Origin: an uncultured Thalassotalea sp.
GTDB taxonomy: Bacteria; Pseudomonadota; Gammaproteobacteria; Enterobacterales; Alteromonadaceae
Length of the DNA: 64,000 bases
Direction of reading: 5' to 3'
NCBI GenBank assembly: GCA_947492575.1
Contig: CANLNK010000001.1
Span: 1,302,001 to 1,366,000 of the forward strand
The notes beneath the pieces are model-generated. The model did no database searches and was not told the origin of the DNA. It saw only the letters and a program-made list of their open reading frames with translations. Below, in pieces: positions 47,728 to 59,452 of this stretch. Every line of letters begins with the position of its first letter. The first letter of the stretch is position 1. Made by a program: the position numbers and the translations under genes.

Positions 47728-48348
47728 ATGTCTGATAATAAATTTGAATCAATTGAACAACGTGTAAGCTACGGTGTAGGTCGTCAATTAGGTGACCAAT
47801 TACGTAACAACCCTTTCAAAGAGTTTGACGTTAATGCAGTACAAGCAGGTCTAGCTGATGCTTTAGCTGGCGCAGCAAGCCAAGTTAGCGATGAAGACTT
47901 AAACGAAGCATTCGCAGTAGTTTCTAAGAAGCTACAAGAAGAAGAGCAAGCAGCAGCTAAAGTTAAAGCCGCTGAAGGTGAAGAGTTCTTAGCGAAGAAT
48001 GCTGAGCGTGAAGAAGTAATTGTACTTGAGTCTGGTCTTCAGTACGAAATCATCACTGATGCAGAAGGTGAAAAACCAACTGCAGCTAGCACAGTTCGCA
48101 CACACTACCACGGTACGTTCATCAACGGTGACGTATTCGATAGCTCTTACGACCGCGGCCAACCTGCTGAATTCCCAGTAGGTGGTGTTATTGCTGGTTG
48201 GACTGAAGCATTACAACTAATGAGTGTTGGCGCTAAATGGCGTTTATACGTACCATACAACCTAGCGTATGGTGAGCGTGGCTCACAAGGTGCAATTCCA
48301 CCTTACGCAACGTTAGTATTCGATGTTGAACTATTAGACATCTTATAA
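47728..48348 (+). CDS. fklB: FKBP-type peptidyl-prolyl isomerase
   Basis: From the ATG at 47728 the protein has 206 residues, like E. coli FklB, and begins MSDNKFESIEQRVSYGVGRQ. An N-terminal helical dimerisation domain (about 1-90) is followed by the FKBP domain with VRTHYHGTFINGDVFDSSYD (residues about 119-138), VIAGWTEALQLM and YGERGSQGAIPPYATLVFDV. The frame is open five codons further upstream (MRRRQ), but the AAGG site supports the shorter start. Probably cytoplasmic, as there is no signal peptide. Confidence 0.94.
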   Translation: MSDNKFESIEQRVSYGVGRQLGDQLRNNPFKEFDVNAVQAGLADALAGAASQVSDEDLNEAFAVVSKKLQEEEQAAAKVKAAEGEEFLAKNAEREEVIVLESGLQYEIITDAEGEKPTAASTVRTHYHGTFINGDVFDSSYDRGQPAEFPVGGVIAGWTEALQLMSVGAKWRLYVPYNLAYGERGSQGAIPPYATLVFDVELLDIL

Positions 48349-48353
48349 TGAAA

Positions 48354-48377
48354 GAGCCGGGCTAGCCCGGCTTTTTT
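48354..48377 (+). terminator. Terminator after fklB
   Basis: AGCCGGGC / GCCCGGCT hairpin followed by a T run, six bases after the fklB stop. Confidence 0.88.
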
Positions 48378-48390
48378 ATGTACACGACTG

Positions 48391-48540
48391 CATGGAGGCA
48401 GGAGATAGAGCGAAGCAGGATGCCCGAGCCGAGGAAGTACGGTATGTCTCGCTACTTGCAAGCTACTGAGTAGCAGGACATCATAGAGCAACGATGTATA
48501 GACAGCATGGGGCTCTAGCAGAGGAAGTTCGGTAGGCGTC
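48391..48540. repeat. Degenerate duplicated element of about 90 bases
   Basis: Two related units lie between fklB and the next gene. GAGGAAGTACGGTA (48431-48444) recurs as GAGGAAGTTCGGTA (48521-48534), 90 bases on. The bases before each also correspond (ATAGAGCGA and ATAGAGCAACG; AGCAGGATGCCCGAGCC and ACAGCATGGGGCTCTAGCA). No coding frame or terminator explains this. It resembles a small repeated extragenic element present as a tandem pair. Confidence 0.5.
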
Positions 48541-48637
48541 AATACACAGAAGCTATTGGGTTTAAATCGGTATCACAGTAACCCTTGATTGAATATGATT
48601 AATGGCCGTCAAAACGAACAGCACATAAAGCGGCATT

Positions 48638-49090
48638 GTGAAAAAAATGAACGAAAAAGAACAACAACTCTCACTACTTTACCAGCAATACATTCAAGCC
48701 TTTGCTCAATATGATATCGCTGCTACTCGCCAATGTTATCAATTACCCTGTATTTTAAGCACGCCAGAAAAAGTCTTAGTGATCAACTCAGAAGAAGACT
48801 TCGAACGCGAGTTTACGCAAATTTTCTCAATGCTGCGCAGCAATAATATTTCAGGCTTTAAAGCGAGTAATGCGAGCTTTGAGCAAGTAGACGACAATAT
48901 TTATCTTGCACACCTTGATTGGCAGTTTTTCGACGATGCTAATAACCTTTTTACCGAATTTGCAGCAATTTATCATTTAAGTTATCAGAATCAGGCATAT
49001 AGAATAATTAGTGTTATTTCACACGACATTGGGCAATCGCCTTCATTTACTCACTCGATGTCAATTTTTCAAGAGGAATCATCAATATGA
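48638..49090 (+). CDS. Hypothetical protein, possible NTF2/SnoaL-like fold
   Basis: The 150-residue protein has the look of a small NTF2-like domain: a long N-terminal helix ([20 protein letters not shown]), then [20 protein letters not shown] and a C-terminal beta pattern ([27 protein letters not shown]). The start is either the GTG at 48638 or an ATG three codons later; neither has a strong site. Its stop overlaps the dapB start (ATGA), indicating translational coupling with dapB. Family members are often small enzymes or binding proteins. No function can be given. Confidence 0.72.
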   Translation: MKKMNEKEQQLSLLYQQYIQAFAQYDIAATRQCYQLPCILSTPEKVLVINSEEDFEREFTQIFSMLRSNNISGFKASNASFEQVDDNIYLAHLDWQFFDDANNLFTEFAAIYHLSYQNQAYRIISVISHDIGQSPSFTHSMSIFQEESSI

Positions 49091-49890
49091 CCACTAAGGT
49101 TGCGATTTTAGGCTGTAGCGGGCGCATGGGGCGCAATTTAATAAAAGCAGCCGTAGAACATGAACAGATTGAACTTGTGGGCGGTACAGTGAGAGAGTCC
49201 TCATCGTTTGCGGATTTCGACTTAGGAGAACTTGCAGGCATCGGCAAAATCGGTTTGAACACTACGACAACATTGGATTCAGTGGGACATGCGGATGTAC
49301 TTATTGACTTTACCTCGATTGAGTCAACGCTAGAAAACATCAAGTGGTGCCAAGCACGTCAAAAAGCCCTTGTTATTGGTACAACCGGTTTTAGTGATGA
49401 AGAAGTTGCCATTATTGATGCCGCAGGCGCTGATATGCCTATTTTGCTCGCACCAAATACTAGCGTAGGGGTAAATTTATTGTTTAAGCTCCTAGAAATT
49501 ACCGCAAAAGCAATTGGCGACTATACTGATATAGAAATTTTTGAAGCGCATCACAGATTTAAGAAAGATGCACCTTCAGGTACCGCAATGAAAATGGGAC
49601 ATGTCATTGCAGATACGCTAGGTAGAGACCTCGCTAAATGTGCTGTCTATGGACGCGAAGGTATTACTGAAGAGCGAGATCCAGAAACTATTGGTTTTGC
49701 GACCGTAAGAGCTGGCGATATTGTTGGTGAGCACACAGCATTCTTTGCAGACCTAGGTGAGCGTTTGGAGATAACCCATAAGGCGTCATCTCGAATGACC
49801 TTTGCGCTTGGTGCTATGCGCGCTGCGCTTTGGCTTGCTGAAGCTGAAAATGGTTATTACGACATGCAAGATGTACTTGGCTTGAAGTAA
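49087..49890 (+). CDS. dapB: 4-hydroxy-tetrahydrodipicolinate reductase
   Basis: The 267-residue enzyme reduces HTPA to tetrahydrodipicolinate in lysine and diaminopimelate synthesis. The NAD(P)-binding [10 protein letters not shown] lies at residues about 9-18, VIGTTGFS follows, and the catalytic His-His/Lys motif is in [15 protein letters not shown] (about 154-168). The ATG lies about nine bases after an AGGA site inside the preceding gene. It precedes carA, the usual dapB-carAB order. Confidence 0.97.
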   Translation: MTTKVAILGCSGRMGRNLIKAAVEHEQIELVGGTVRESSSFADFDLGELAGIGKIGLNTTTTLDSVGHADVLIDFTSIESTLENIKWCQARQKALVIGTTGFSDEEVAIIDAAGADMPILLAPNTSVGVNLLFKLLEITAKAIGDYTDIEIFEAHHRFKKDAPSGTAMKMGHVIADTLGRDLAKCAVYGREGITEERDPETIGFATVRAGDIVGEHTAFFADLGERLEITHKASSRMTFALGAMRAALWLAEAENGYYDMQDVLGLK

Positions 49891-50176
49891 TCCATTATAA
49901 GCCGCATTAAACAAGCCGCTTGAACGTGATGCGCTGAACACAAAAATTAGATAACTGTTGTTTTTGGCGCTTTAACTGCAAATCATAAATAAAAAGGTGT
50001 TTTTTTATAGTTTTCACTGGACGAGACGAGCGTTTGGGCGTAGAATGCGCGGAATTTGTCAAAAATTTGCTTTATGCAAGCCAAAAGACGGATTATTGAA
50101 CAATTTTCGCGCTTAATAAATCAACAAAAATAAGTTAGATGTTATTGAGTTTACTTTCTTCTTTTCGGAGGCTAAA

Positions 50177-51304
50177 TTGACTAAATCTGCCATTTTGGTG
50201 CTAGAAGACGGCACTATATTTAACGGCACCGCTATTGGTGCAGAGGGATTAGCTGTCGGTGAAGTGGTATTCAACACTTCCATGACTGGCTACCAAGAAA
50301 TCCTCACTGATCCTTCCTACGCAGAACAAATTATTACCCTCACTTATCCTCATATTGGCAACACTGGTACTAACTCAGAAGATGAAGAGTCAGACACCAT
50401 TTGGGCTAAAGGTCTAGTGATTCGCGACTTACCACTGTTAGCTAGTAATTTTAGAAACGAAGAAAATTTGAGCGACTACCTAAAGCGTAACAACATTTTA
50501 GGTATTGCTGATATTGATACGCGTAAATTAACACGTATTTTACGTGAAAAAGGCGCACAAAACGGCTGTATTATTGCCGGTGACAACATTGATGAAGCCA
50601 AGGCGCTAGCTGAAGCTAAAGGTTTCCCAGGTCTAAAGGGAATGGACTTGGCAAAAGTTGTATCAACAAAAGAACAATACCAGTGGGTAGATGGCAGCTG
50701 GCAGCTGGGTAAAGGTCATGTTTCTCCAGAAAACTTCGATTTTCACGTGGTTGCTTACGATTTTGGTGCCAAGCGCAATATTTTACGTATGTTAGTAGAC
50801 CGCGGTTGTAAATTAACGGTAGTGCCAGCTCAAACACCAGCAGAAGATGTTTTAGCGATGAACCCTGACGGTATTTTCCTTTCAAATGGCCCTGGAGACC
50901 CAGAGCCTTGTGATTATGCTATCGCGTCAATCAAAACGTTTTTAGAGAAAGAACTACCAATCTTTGGTATTTGTTTAGGTCACCAATTACTTGGTTTAGC
51001 AAGTGGTGCTAAGACAATCAAAATGAAGTTTGGCCATCACGGTGCTAACCACCCTGTGAAAGATTACGACCGTGACGTTGTAATGATTACCTCACAAAAC
51101 CACGGTTTCGCGGTGGATGAAGACAATATGCCTGAGAACCTAAAAGTGACGCACAAATCACTATTTGACGGTTCACTGCAAGGTATTCACCGCACAGACA
51201 AGCCTGCATTCAGTTTCCAAGGTCACCCAGAAGCGAGCCCTGGTCCACATGACGCAGCACCACTATTTGACCACTTCATCGAATTAATTAAAGCATCTAA
51301 ATAA
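50177..51304 (+). CDS. carA: Carbamoyl-phosphate synthase, small (glutaminase) subunit
   Basis: The 375-residue subunit begins at a TTG with a GGAGG site six bases upstream; carA of E. coli also uses TTG. It has the N-terminal domain with [20 protein letters not shown] and the class I amidotransferase with Cys266 in [13 protein letters not shown] and HPE in GHPEASPGP. It supplies ammonia for carbamoyl phosphate used in arginine and pyrimidine synthesis. The 286-base upstream gap offers a possible promoter (TGGACG, 17 bases, TAGAAT at 50041). I could not recognise ArgR boxes with confidence. Confidence 0.97.
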   Translation: MTKSAILVLEDGTIFNGTAIGAEGLAVGEVVFNTSMTGYQEILTDPSYAEQIITLTYPHIGNTGTNSEDEESDTIWAKGLVIRDLPLLASNFRNEENLSDYLKRNNILGIADIDTRKLTRILREKGAQNGCIIAGDNIDEAKALAEAKGFPGLKGMDLAKVVSTKEQYQWVDGSWQLGKGHVSPENFDFHVVAYDFGAKRNILRMLVDRGCKLTVVPAQTPAEDVLAMNPDGIFLSNGPGDPEPCDYAIASIKTFLEKELPIFGICLGHQLLGLASGAKTIKMKFGHHGANHPVKDYDRDVVMITSQNHGFAVDEDNMPENLKVTHKSLFDGSLQGIHRTDKPAFSFQGHPEASPGPHDAAPLFDHFIELIKASK

Positions 51305-51324
51305 GGTTGGGAGATTAACACACT

Positions 51325-54300
51325 ATGCCAAAACGTACTGACATAAAAAGTATTCTGATCTTAGGTGCAGGTCCTATTGTTATTGGTCAAGCATGTGAGT
51401 TTGACTACTCAGGTGCTCAAGCTTGTAAAGCGTTGCGCGAAGAAGGTTACCGCGTAATTCTGGTTAACTCTAACCCAGCGACAATCATGACTGACCCAGA
51501 AATGGCTGACTCGACTTACATCGAGCCAATTCATTGGGAAGTTGTGCGCAAAATTATCGAGAAAGAACGCCCAGATGCAATCCTTCCGACAATGGGCGGT
51601 CAAACAGCGCTTAACTGTGCATTAGAGTTAGAATCAAACGGCGTGCTTGCAGAATTCGACGTTGAGATGATTGGTGCAACAGCTGACGCTATCGACAAAG
51701 CTGAGAACCGTGAACGCTTCGACAAAGCAATGAAGAATATTGGTTTAGAATGTCCGCGTGCTGAAATTGTTCACTCAATGGAAGAAGCGAAAGAGACAGC
51801 TAAGCGCATTGGTTTCCCATGTATCATTCGTCCATCTTTCACTATGGGTGGTACGGGTGGCGGTATCGCATATAACCAAGAAGAGTTCGAAACAATTTGT
51901 ACACGTGGTTTAGACCTATCACCTACAAATGAACTGTTAATCGATGAATCACTGATCGGTTGGAAAGAATATGAAATGGAAGTGGTTCGCGACAAGAACG
52001 ACAACTGTATCATTATCTGTTCAATTGAAAACTTTGACCCAATGGGTATCCATACGGGTGACTCAATTACCGTTGCACCAGCGCAAACATTAACGGACAA
52101 AGAGTACCAGTTAATGCGTAACGCATCTCTAGCGGTATTGCGTGAGATTGGTGTTGAAACGGGTGGTTCAAACGTACAGTTTGGTGTGAACCCGAAAGAC
52201 GGTCGTATGGTTATTATCGAGATGAACCCACGTGTATCTCGTTCATCGGCTCTAGCGTCTAAAGCAACGGGCTTCCCAATTGCTAAAGTAGCAGCGAAAC
52301 TAGCTGTTGGTTTCACATTAGACGAATTACAAAACGATATCACTGGTGGCGCAACACCAGCATCGTTCGAACCGACTATCGACTACGTTGTTACTAAGAT
52401 TCCACGTTTCAACTTTGAAAAATTCGCTGGTTCTGAAGATCGCTTAACGACGCAAATGAAGTCGGTAGGTGAGGTGATGGCGATTGGTCGTAACCAACAA
52501 GAGTCAATGCAAAAAGCATTACGTGGCTTAGAAGTAGGCGTGAATGGCTTCGACCCTAAAGTTGATGTAAATGACCCAGAAGCTCGCTCCGAAATTATGC
52601 ACGAGCTACAAGAAGCTGGCTCAGACCGTATTTGGTATGTCGCAGATGCATTCCGTTTGGGTATGTCAGTTGAAGATGTATTCAACGCGACTAAAATTGA
52701 CCGTTGGTTCCTCGTTCAAATCGAAGACATCGTTAACGAAGAAAATGCATTAGCAGAAAGCGGTATGGCAGGTTTAGATGCTGCTGTACTTCGCCGCTTA
52801 AAGCGCAAAGGCTTTTCTGACCAACGCTTAGCTGATGTTATCGGCGTAAATGAATCTGAAATTCGCAAGAAACGTCATGCAGCAGAGATTCGCCCTGTAT
52901 ACAAGCGCGTAGATACGTGTGCAGCAGAGTTCAGCTCAGATACGGCTTACATGTACTCAACATACGATGAAGAGTGTGAAGCACAGCCGTCTGACAACGA
53001 AAAAATCATGATTATCGGTGGTGGTCCAAACCGTATCGGTCAAGGTATTGAGTTTGACTACTGTTGTGTACACGCAGCATTAGCAATGCGTGAAGACGGT
53101 TACGAAACAATCATGGTTAACTGTAACCCTGAGACTGTATCAACTGACTACGATACATCAGACCGTTTATACTTCGAGCCAATCACGTTCGAAGATGTAC
53201 TAGAAATTGTTAACGTTGAAAAACCAAAAGGCGTTATTGTTCAGTACGGTGGCCAAACACCACTTAAGCTTGCTCGTGCGCTTGAAGCCGCTGGTGTGCC
53301 AATTATCGGTACATCTCCAGATGCCATTGACCGTGCAGAAGACCGTGAGCGTTTCCAACAAGCGGTTGACCGTTTAGGTTTACTTCAACCAGAAAATGCA
53401 ACAGTAACTTCTTTAGAAGAAGCGGTAGCAGAAGCGAAAATCATTGGGTTCCCATTGGTTGTTCGTCCTTCTTACGTACTTGGTGGTCGTGCGATGGAAA
53501 TCGTTTACGACGAAGACGACTTACGTCGCTACATGAACGAAGCAGTAAGCGTTTCAAACGACTCACCAGTATTGCTTGATCACTTCTTAGATGACGCGGT
53601 TGAAGTAGATATAGATGCAATTTGTGACGGTGAAAACGTTGTTATCGGCGGTATCATGCAGCACATTGAACAAGCAGGTGTTCACTCAGGTGACTCAGCA
53701 TGTTCATTACCTGCATACAGCTTAAGCCAAGAAGTACAAGACGTAATGCGTGAACAAGTGAAAAACCTAGCGTTTGAACTTGGTGTTATTGGTCTGATGA
53801 ACACGCAAATGGCAGTTAAGGACGGTAAGGTTTACTTAATCGAAGTTAACCCACGTGCTGCACGTACTGTACCATTTGTATCAAAGGCGACATCTGTACC
53901 ACTAGCTAAAGTAGCTGCTCGTGTAATGTCTGGTAAGTCATTAACAGAGCAAGGTATCACGAAGGAAACGATTCCACCGTTCTTCTCTGTGAAAGAAGTT
54001 GTAATTCCATTCAACAAGTTCCACGGTTCTGACCCGCTTGTTGGCCCAGAAATGCGCTCTACAGGTGAAGTTATGGGTGTTGGTGAAACTTTCGAAGAAG
54101 CTTACGCTAAAGCAAACTTAGGCGCGGGTGTTGTGGTACCTAAGTCTGGCCGAGCACTTATCTCTGTACGCAACAGTGATAAAGAACGTGTAGTTGAGCT
54201 TGGTAAGCAAATGGTCGAGCTTGGTTACGAGTTAGATGCAACGCACGGCACAGCAGTTGTACTTGGTGAAGCTGGTGTACCTTGTCGCTTAGTGAACAAA

Positions 54301-54543
54301 GTACACGAAGGTCGTCCACACATTCTTGACCGTATCAAGAACAGTGAGTACAGCTACATCATCAATACGACTGAAGGTCGTAAAGCGATTGAAGACTCTA
54401 AGGTACTTCGTGGTGGCGCATTGCGTTACAAAGTTCCTTACACAACAACGCTAAATGCTGCGTTTGCTGCTTGTCAGGCGCACGCTGCAGATGATCGTGA
54501 CAAAGTAACGTCAATTCAAGAGTTACATCTACGCTGTAAGTAA
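51325..54543 (+). CDS. carB: Carbamoyl-phosphate synthase, large subunit
   Basis: The 1072-residue subunit has the two homologous halves of this enzyme, each with an ATP-grasp domain. The first half starts [20 protein letters not shown] and the second starts [20 protein letters not shown] (about residue 556). A C-terminal MGS-like allosteric domain follows from about residue 935. It forms carbamoyl phosphate from bicarbonate, ammonia and two ATP. It begins 20 bases after carA and is cotranscribed with it. Confidence 0.98.
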   Translation: MPKRTDIKSILILGAGPIVIGQACEFDYSGAQACKALREEGYRVILVNSNPATIMTDPEMADSTYIEPIHWEVVRKIIEKERPDAILPTMGGQTALNCALELESNGVLAEFDVEMIGATADAIDKAENRERFDKAMKNIGLECPRAEIVHSMEEAKETAKRIGFPCIIRPSFTMGGTGGGIAYNQEEFETICTRGLDLSPTNELLIDESLIGWKEYEMEVVRDKNDNCIIICSIENFDPMGIHTGDSITVAPAQTLTDKEYQLMRNASLAVLREIGVETGGSNVQFGVNPKDGRMVIIEMNPRVSRSSALASKATGFPIAKVAAKLAVGFTLDELQNDITGGATPASFEPTIDYVVTKIPRFNFEKFAGSEDRLTTQMKSVGEVMAIGRNQQESMQKALRGLEVGVNGFDPKVDVNDPEARSEIMHELQEAGSDRIWYVADAFRLGMSVEDVFNATKIDRWFLVQIEDIVNEENALAESGMAGLDAAVLRRLKRKGFSDQRLADVIGVNESEIRKKRHAAEIRPVYKRVDTCAAEFSSDTAYMYSTYDEECEAQPSDNEKIMIIGGGPNRIGQGIEFDYCCVHAALAMREDGYETIMVNCNPETVSTDYDTSDRLYFEPITFEDVLEIVNVEKPKGVIVQYGGQTPLKLARALEAAGVPIIGTSPDAIDRAEDRERFQQAVDRLGLLQPENATVTSLEEAVAEAKIIGFPLVVRPSYVLGGRAMEIVYDEDDLRRYMNEAVSVSNDSPVLLDHFLDDAVEVDIDAICDGENVVIGGIMQHIEQAGVHSGDSACSLPAYSLSQEVQDVMREQVKNLAFELGVIGLMNTQMAVKDGKVYLIEVNPRAARTVPFVSKATSVPLAKVAARVMSGKSLTEQGITKETIPPFFSVKEVVIPFNKFHGSDPLVGPEMRSTGEVMGVGETFEEAYAKANLGAGVVVPKSGRALISVRNSDKERVVELGKQMVELGYELDATHGTAVVLGEAGVPCRLVNKVHEGRPHILDRIKNSEYSYIINTTEGRKAIEDSKVLRGGALRYKVPYTTTLNAAFAACQAHAADDRDKVTSIQELHLRCK

Positions 54544-54628
54544 ACAATGTAGATTTTCGACAAGGTGAAAACTTCACTTTGTCGAATCATGACAGTTTTG
54601 TTATGCTTGATCGCATACCGTAATTTTA

Positions 54629-54660
54629 TAAAGGTGGTTAATAGCCACCTTTATCTTTTT
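54629..54660 (+). terminator. Terminator after carB
   Basis: TAAAGGTGG / CCACCTTTA stem with a seven-base loop, followed by TCTTTTT. Confidence 0.82.
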
Positions 54661-54696
54661 GTAAGAAAAAAAGCAGATTAGGAAAAAATCAAAAGC

Positions 54697-55173
54697 ATGA
54701 ACCAATTTCCGATGACCATGCAAGGCGCAGAAGCGTTACGCGCTGAATTAAATGAATTGAAAACCGTTCGCCGCCCACAAATTGTTGAAGCAATCGCGGA
54801 AGCGCGTGAGCACGGCGATTTAAAAGAGAATGCTGAATATCACGCTGCACGTGAACAGCAGGGTTTCTGTGAAGGTCGCATTCAAGACATTGAAGGCAAG
54901 TTAAGCAACGCGCAAATTATCGATGTCACTAAAATTCCAAACAGCGGCAAAGTTATTTTTGGTGTTACTGTTGGCTTATTAAACATTGAAACAGACGAAG
55001 AAGTGTCATACCAAATCGTCGGTGACGACGAAGCCGACATCAAAAACAACCGTATATCAATAAACTCGCCAATTGCACGTGGCTTAATTGGTAAAGAAGT
55101 TGATTCAGAAGTTGAAATCAAGACGCCTGCTGGCCTTGTAGAATACGAAATTATCTCTGTTGACCATATTTAG
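54697..55173 (+). CDS. greA: Transcription elongation factor GreA
   Basis: The 158-residue factor has the N-terminal coiled coil with the tip acids in [15 protein letters not shown] (residues about 41-55) and the C-terminal FKBP-like domain ending in [16 protein letters not shown]. It stimulates RNA cleavage by backtracked RNA polymerase. The gene follows carB with a terminator between, the conserved order carAB-greA. Confidence 0.97.
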   Translation: MNQFPMTMQGAEALRAELNELKTVRRPQIVEAIAEAREHGDLKENAEYHAAREQQGFCEGRIQDIEGKLSNAQIIDVTKIPNSGKVIFGVTVGLLNIETDEEVSYQIVGDDEADIKNNRISINSPIARGLIGKEVDSEVEIKTPAGLVEYEIISVDHI

Positions 55174-55190
55174 TCAACATTCGTTATGAT

Positions 55191-55220
55191 AAAAAGCACT
55201 CACAGATGAGTGCTTTTTTT
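55191..55220 (+). terminator. Terminator after greA
   Basis: AAAAAGCACTCA / TGAGTGCTTTTT with a four-base loop and T run, 18 bases after the stop. Confidence 0.9.
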
Positions 55221-55378
55221 GTTGTAGATACAAACAAAAGACTTAACTCAAGCCATTAAGTAGAGGTTGAATAACTCATTATTTAATCTACTATTATTGT
55301 AGTGTTTTAATGCTTTAGCCTGTCAAACACATTTCTTAAGGACTTTTCTAGACGGAGTTAACTGAGGCTGAATTGGTT

Positions 55379-56254
55379 ATGAAATTTTGGAAAGCCTGCC
55401 ACCGCTTTGCTGTGTGTCTTACGTTAGTACTCAGTTTGCCAGCTACTGCGTTAGACGAGGTTAGGTATTCTACCTACGATAGGGAACAGCTCCCCTATGA
55501 TCGTTATTACATCGACCTGCTAACCCTTGTCATGGAAAAGTCTCGTGATAAATATGGCGATTTTCGTTTGAAGGGGGTTAATGTCGGCAAGACACAAACC
55601 AATATTTTTACCCTAATAGAGCACCAGAAAGTCGTTAATATCATATGGACGATGACGTCTAAACAACGTGAAGAGACATTACAACCAATAAGGATTCCTC
55701 TGTTCAAGGGAATGGGGGGCTGTAGAGTTTTTTTAATTCGTGATGGGCAGCAAGACAGGTTTGATTTGATAGATGATCATGAGCAGCTTAGAAAGCTATA
55801 TGCAGGGCAAGGTACAGACTGGCCTGATACTGAAATTTTAGAAGCTAACAACTTTAATGTAGTAAAAGCTAAAGTCCACACTACCTTGTACGATATGTTA
55901 GCGAAGGAACGTTTTGATTATTTTCCTAGGGCTATTTATGAAGCTTTTCCTGAAGTCAAATTGCACCCAGAATTAGCTGTTGAGCAAAGGTTTATAATTT
56001 CTTATCCTGCGCCGTTTTTTTATTTTATAAACCGTGAAGACACTCGTTTAGCTCAACGTATAGAATATGGTTTAACTAAGATAATGGAAGACGGCAGTTT
56101 TGATGAGTTTTTTAATGCTAACCCCTACAGCAAGAATGCAGTTGAACAGGCAAACATCAAAGCTAGAAAAGTCATTGAGCTAGAAAACCCATTGCTAACA
56201 GAAGCAACACAGCAAGCACTATCGGCACTCAATAGTAATAGCGCTTGTCACTAG
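55379..56254 (+). CDS. Periplasmic solute-binding-like protein (family 3 type)
   Basis: From the ATG at 55379 the protein has 291 residues (a TTG two codons earlier, closer to a GAGG site, is possible). A signal peptide covers about the first 26 residues (ending LPATALDE). The rest resembles amino-acid type solute-binding proteins: VNIIWTMTSKQREETL, IPLFKGMGGCRVFLIRD, a typical RFDYFPRAIYEAF and LAQRIEYGLTKIMEDGSFDE. No transporter gene is adjacent. A related gene, with the RFDYFPR and AHRIEYGLNKAIEDGSF segments, lies at the right edge of the window. A receptor or signalling role is possible. Confidence 0.8.
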   Translation: MKFWKACHRFAVCLTLVLSLPATALDEVRYSTYDREQLPYDRYYIDLLTLVMEKSRDKYGDFRLKGVNVGKTQTNIFTLIEHQKVVNIIWTMTSKQREETLQPIRIPLFKGMGGCRVFLIRDGQQDRFDLIDDHEQLRKLYAGQGTDWPDTEILEANNFNVVKAKVHTTLYDMLAKERFDYFPRAIYEAFPEVKLHPELAVEQRFIISYPAPFFYFINREDTRLAQRIEYGLTKIMEDGSFDEFFNANPYSKNAVEQANIKARKVIELENPLLTEATQQALSALNSNSACH

Positions 56255-56292
56255 GTTTTTGAGTGCTGAAGAAAATAAATGTCCATTAACAA

Positions 56293-56316
56293 AAAAGCCA
56301 CCTAAGGGTGGCTTTT
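56293..56316. terminator. Terminator between convergent genes
   Basis: AAAAGCCACC / GGTGGCTTTT stem with a four-base loop, with A and T runs, between the solute-binding gene and yhbY. Confidence 0.85.
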
Positions 56317-56369
56317 CAATTGATAAAATAGTCGTCAATCTTCTTAATGCTGACGTTAACGGTAAAAGA

Positions 56370-56666
56370 CTAGCCCTTTGGCAATTGAATCTTTTTGTCT
56401 TCTGATTGACGGTAAGCGATTAGTGTTTTACCAATAACCTGTACTTTAATCGCATTCGTTTCACGACAAATCGCTTCAACGATTAATGCTTTTGTTTCAC
56501 GGTTATCCGTAGGGATTTTGACTTTAATTAACTCATGGTGGTTAAGTGCAAAGTCAATCTCTGCGACAACCGCCTCGGTTAAGCCGTTGCTACCTAAAAG
56601 CACTACAGGCTTAAGGTCATGTGCTAGGGCTTTTAAATGTTGAAGTTGTTTTTTATTTAGGCTCAT
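56370..56666 (-). CDS. yhbY: Ribosome assembly RNA-binding protein YhbY
   Basis: The 98-residue CRM-domain protein starts MSLNKKQLQHLKALAHDLKP and carries VVLLGSNGLTEAVVAEID (residues about 21-38) with the conserved GxxG loop region and ELIKVKIPTDNRETK. It matches E. coli YhbY (97 residues), which binds the 50S precursor. A TTG two codons earlier is possible but less likely. It is divergent from rlmE, the usual arrangement. Confidence 0.95.
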   Translation of the reverse strand: MSLNKKQLQHLKALAHDLKPVVLLGSNGLTEAVVAEIDFALNHHELIKVKIPTDNRETKALIVEAICRETNAIKVQVIGKTLIAYRQSEDKKIQLPKG

Positions 56667-56791
56667 TAACAATTTTCGTTACAAGTTAGCTTGAATTCCA
56701 CTATTTTACCCTTATCTAGTCTGTAATACTATGTCTACCCTTTGGTTTTAGTGACTAAATAAAAACCAAAGTTAATCTAAAGGTTAGCTGA

Positions 56792-57421
56792 GTGAGTAAA
56801 AAAAAGCACAGTGCCAGCAGTAAGCGTTGGCTAGATGAGCATTTTGATGATGAATACGTAAAGAAGGCGCAAAAATTAGGGTTGCGCTCAAGAGCCGTAT
56901 TTAAAATTGAAGAGATCAATAACAAAGACAAATTGATCAAACCCGGCATGAAAGTCGTAGATCTTGGAGCAGCGCCTGGTGGTTGGTCTGAATATGCGGT
57001 CAAGCAAGTAGGGGACAACGGACAAGTCGTCGCATGCGATATTCTTGCGATGGATCCGATTGCTGGCGTGGACTTTCTTCAAGGGGACTTCAGAGAAGAA
57101 GCTGTACTTGATGCGTTACTGGAACGCATTGATGGTAAGAACATCGATGTTGTGATGTCCGACATGGCTGCAAACTTTACTGGCAACGATGCTGCGGACT
57201 CTGCCCGCAGTATGTACCTAGTAGAATTAGCTCTAGACATGTGTCATCAAGTACTGAAAAAAAACGGCGCATTTTTGGTCAAAGTTTTCCAAGGTGAAGG
57301 TTTTGATCAGTTTATGAAGGAAGTAAAAGCTGTATTTAATGTAGTAAAAACTCGTAAACCTGAGTCGTCACGAGCACGTTCTCGGGAAGTTTATCTAGTA
57401 GCTACTGGCTTTAAATTGTAG
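56792..57421 (+). CDS. rlmE: 23S rRNA (uridine-2'-O) methyltransferase RlmE
   Basis: The 209-residue FtsJ-type enzyme begins at a GTG ([14 protein letters not shown]) with an AAGG site upstream. The SAM-binding [15 protein letters not shown] lies at about residues 55-69. Catalytic residues are expected at Lys in [10 protein letters not shown], Asp in VMSDMAAN, Lys in [10 protein letters not shown] and Glu in SREVYLVA. It methylates U2552 of 23S rRNA. ftsH follows 57 bases later, as in most gammaproteobacteria. Confidence 0.96.
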   Translation: MSKKKHSASSKRWLDEHFDDEYVKKAQKLGLRSRAVFKIEEINNKDKLIKPGMKVVDLGAAPGGWSEYAVKQVGDNGQVVACDILAMDPIAGVDFLQGDFREEAVLDALLERIDGKNIDVVMSDMAANFTGNDAADSARSMYLVELALDMCHQVLKKNGAFLVKVFQGEGFDQFMKEVKAVFNVVKTRKPESSRARSREVYLVATGFKL

Positions 57422-57477
57422 TAAATTAGTAATTAGTTTGGTCGCACCATTATTAGAAACAGCAAGAGGTTGTTAAG

Positions 57478-59424
57478 TTGAGCGATATGGCAAAAAATCT
57501 TATTTTATGGTTGGTTATAGCTGTTGTGTTAATGTCTGTTTTTCAGTCATTTTCTCCAAGTGGCAGCAATGGTCAGCAATTGGATTACACCCGTTTTATT
57601 CAGGATGTAAGACAGGGGCAAATCCGAGAAGCAACGGTAGACCGAAATGGTGTTATCGAAGGTACAAAGCGCAGCGGTGAAGAATTCATTACTGTTGTGC
57701 CAGGTGGTTACGACCGTGACTTGATTAACGATTTAGTTAAGCAAGGCGTTCGTGCAAAAGGTGAACTGCCTGAAGAGCCTAGCATTCTTACTTCTATTTT
57801 CATCTCTTGGTTCCCAATGTTACTGCTTATTGGTGTATGGATTTTCTTCATGCGTCAAATGCAAGGCGGTGGCGGTAAAGGCGCGATGTCTTTTGGTAAG
57901 TCAAAAGCACGTCTATTAAGTGAAGATCAAATTAAGACAACTTTTGCAGACGTTGCTGGTTGTGACGAAGCAAAAGAAGAAGTTGCAGAATTAGTTGATT
58001 ACTTACGTGATCCAACAAAATTCCAAAAACTAGGCGGCCGCATCCCATCGGGTATCCTAATGGTAGGTCAGCCTGGTACAGGTAAAACTTTACTTGCGAA
58101 AGCAATTGCAGGTGAAGCAAAAGTTCCATTCTTCTCAATTTCTGGTTCAGACTTTGTTGAAATGTTCGTTGGTGTTGGTGCATCACGTGTTCGTGACATG
58201 TTCGAACAAGCGAAGAAATCTGCGCCTTGTATCATCTTTATCGATGAAATCGATGCGGTAGGTCGTCAGCGTGGCGCTGGCCTGGGTGGTGGTCACGATG
58301 AGCGTGAGCAAACACTTAACCAAATGCTTGTAGAGATGGATGGTTTTGAAGGTAACGAAGGCGTTATTGTTATTGCTGCAACTAACCGTCCGGACGTACT
58401 AGATCCTGCATTACTTCGTCCTGGTCGTTTTGACCGTCAAGTAACGGTTGGTTTACCAGATATTCGCGGTCGTGAGCAAATCTTGAAAGTTCATATGCGT
58501 AAAGTCCCTTTAGCTGATGACGTTAAAGCATCAGTAATCGCGCGTGGTACGCCAGGTTTCTCAGGTGCTGATTTAGCAAACCTTGTGAACGAAGCTGCAC
58601 TCTTTGCTGCACGTGGTTCTCGCCGTCTGGTATCGATGGAAGAGTTCGAGAAAGCTAAAGACAAAATCTTGATGGGCGCAGAGCGTAAATCAATGGTAAT
58701 GAGCGAAGAAGAAAAAGAGATGACTGCATACCACGAAGCGGGTCATGCTATCGTCGGTCGTTTGGTACCAGAGCACGACCCTGTTTACAAAGTAAGTATT
58801 ATTCCACGTGGCCGAGCGCTTGGTGTGACCATGTACTTGCCAGAGCAAGACAGATTCAGCCATAGCAAACAGCATTTAGAAAGTAACATTTCTTCGCTAT
58901 ATGGTGGTCGTATTGCCGAAGAGATTATTTATGGCCCTGATAAAGTATCGACTGGTGCCTCTAATGATATCGAACGCGCTACTGGTTTAGCTCGTAAGAT
59001 GGTGACGCAGTGGGGCCTTTCTGAAAAGATGGGACCAATGTTGTTTGCCGAAGAAGAAGGTGAAGTATTCTTAGGTCGCACGTCTTCTAAATCTATGCAT
59101 ATGTCCGATGAGACAGCTAAAGCAATTGATGGCGAAATTAAAGACTTTGTTGATCGCAACTACAAGCGCGCGGAACAAATCCTAAAAGATAACATGGATA
59201 TTCTTCATGCGATGAAAGATGCGTTAATGCATTACGAAACAATCGATGCTAACCAAATTGATGACTTAATGGCTCGACGTGAAGTTCGTCCACCAGCGGA
59301 TCACAACGATTCTGATTCATCAAAGCCAACAAGCGGAAGCAAGGTTGCAGAGGAAGCAAAAGCTGAAAAACCTGAGCCTAAAACGCCAGATTTAGATGAG
59401 CCTTCAGACGTTCCTGCGAAGTAA
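57478..59424 (+). CDS. ftsH: ATP-dependent zinc metalloprotease FtsH
   Basis: The 648-residue protein has an N-terminal helix, a periplasmic loop, a second helix (about residues 100-120), an AAA+ domain and an M41 protease domain. The P-loop is GQPGTGKT (197-204); E. coli has GPPGTGKT, so the second residue differs, but the GxxxxGKT pattern holds. Walker B is IIFIDEIDA and the zinc motif is HEAGH starting at His419. I keep the TTG at 57478 because an AGAGG site lies eight bases upstream; an ATG three codons later has a poorer site. It degrades membrane proteins and LpxC. Confidence 0.97.
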   Translation: MSDMAKNLILWLVIAVVLMSVFQSFSPSGSNGQQLDYTRFIQDVRQGQIREATVDRNGVIEGTKRSGEEFITVVPGGYDRDLINDLVKQGVRAKGELPEEPSILTSIFISWFPMLLLIGVWIFFMRQMQGGGGKGAMSFGKSKARLLSEDQIKTTFADVAGCDEAKEEVAELVDYLRDPTKFQKLGGRIPSGILMVGQPGTGKTLLAKAIAGEAKVPFFSISGSDFVEMFVGVGASRVRDMFEQAKKSAPCIIFIDEIDAVGRQRGAGLGGGHDEREQTLNQMLVEMDGFEGNEGVIVIAATNRPDVLDPALLRPGRFDRQVTVGLPDIRGREQILKVHMRKVPLADDVKASVIARGTPGFSGADLANLVNEAALFAARGSRRLVSMEEFEKAKDKILMGAERKSMVMSEEEKEMTAYHEAGHAIVGRLVPEHDPVYKVSIIPRGRALGVTMYLPEQDRFSHSKQHLESNISSLYGGRIAEEIIYGPDKVSTGASNDIERATGLARKMVTQWGLSEKMGPMLFAEEEGEVFLGRTSSKSMHMSDETAKAIDGEIKDFVDRNYKRAEQILKDNMDILHAMKDALMHYETIDANQIDDLMARREVRPPADHNDSDSSKPTSGSKVAEEAKAEKPEPKTPDLDEPSDVPAK

Positions 59425-59452
59425 GCCATTCACGTCAAATTAGTGTATGATT

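Noticed and set aside
58066-58089. FtsH P-loop substitution (GQPGTGKT for GPPGTGKT) as a sign of inactivity
   Set aside because: The GxxxxGKT consensus is kept and all other motifs are intact, so it is normal variation.
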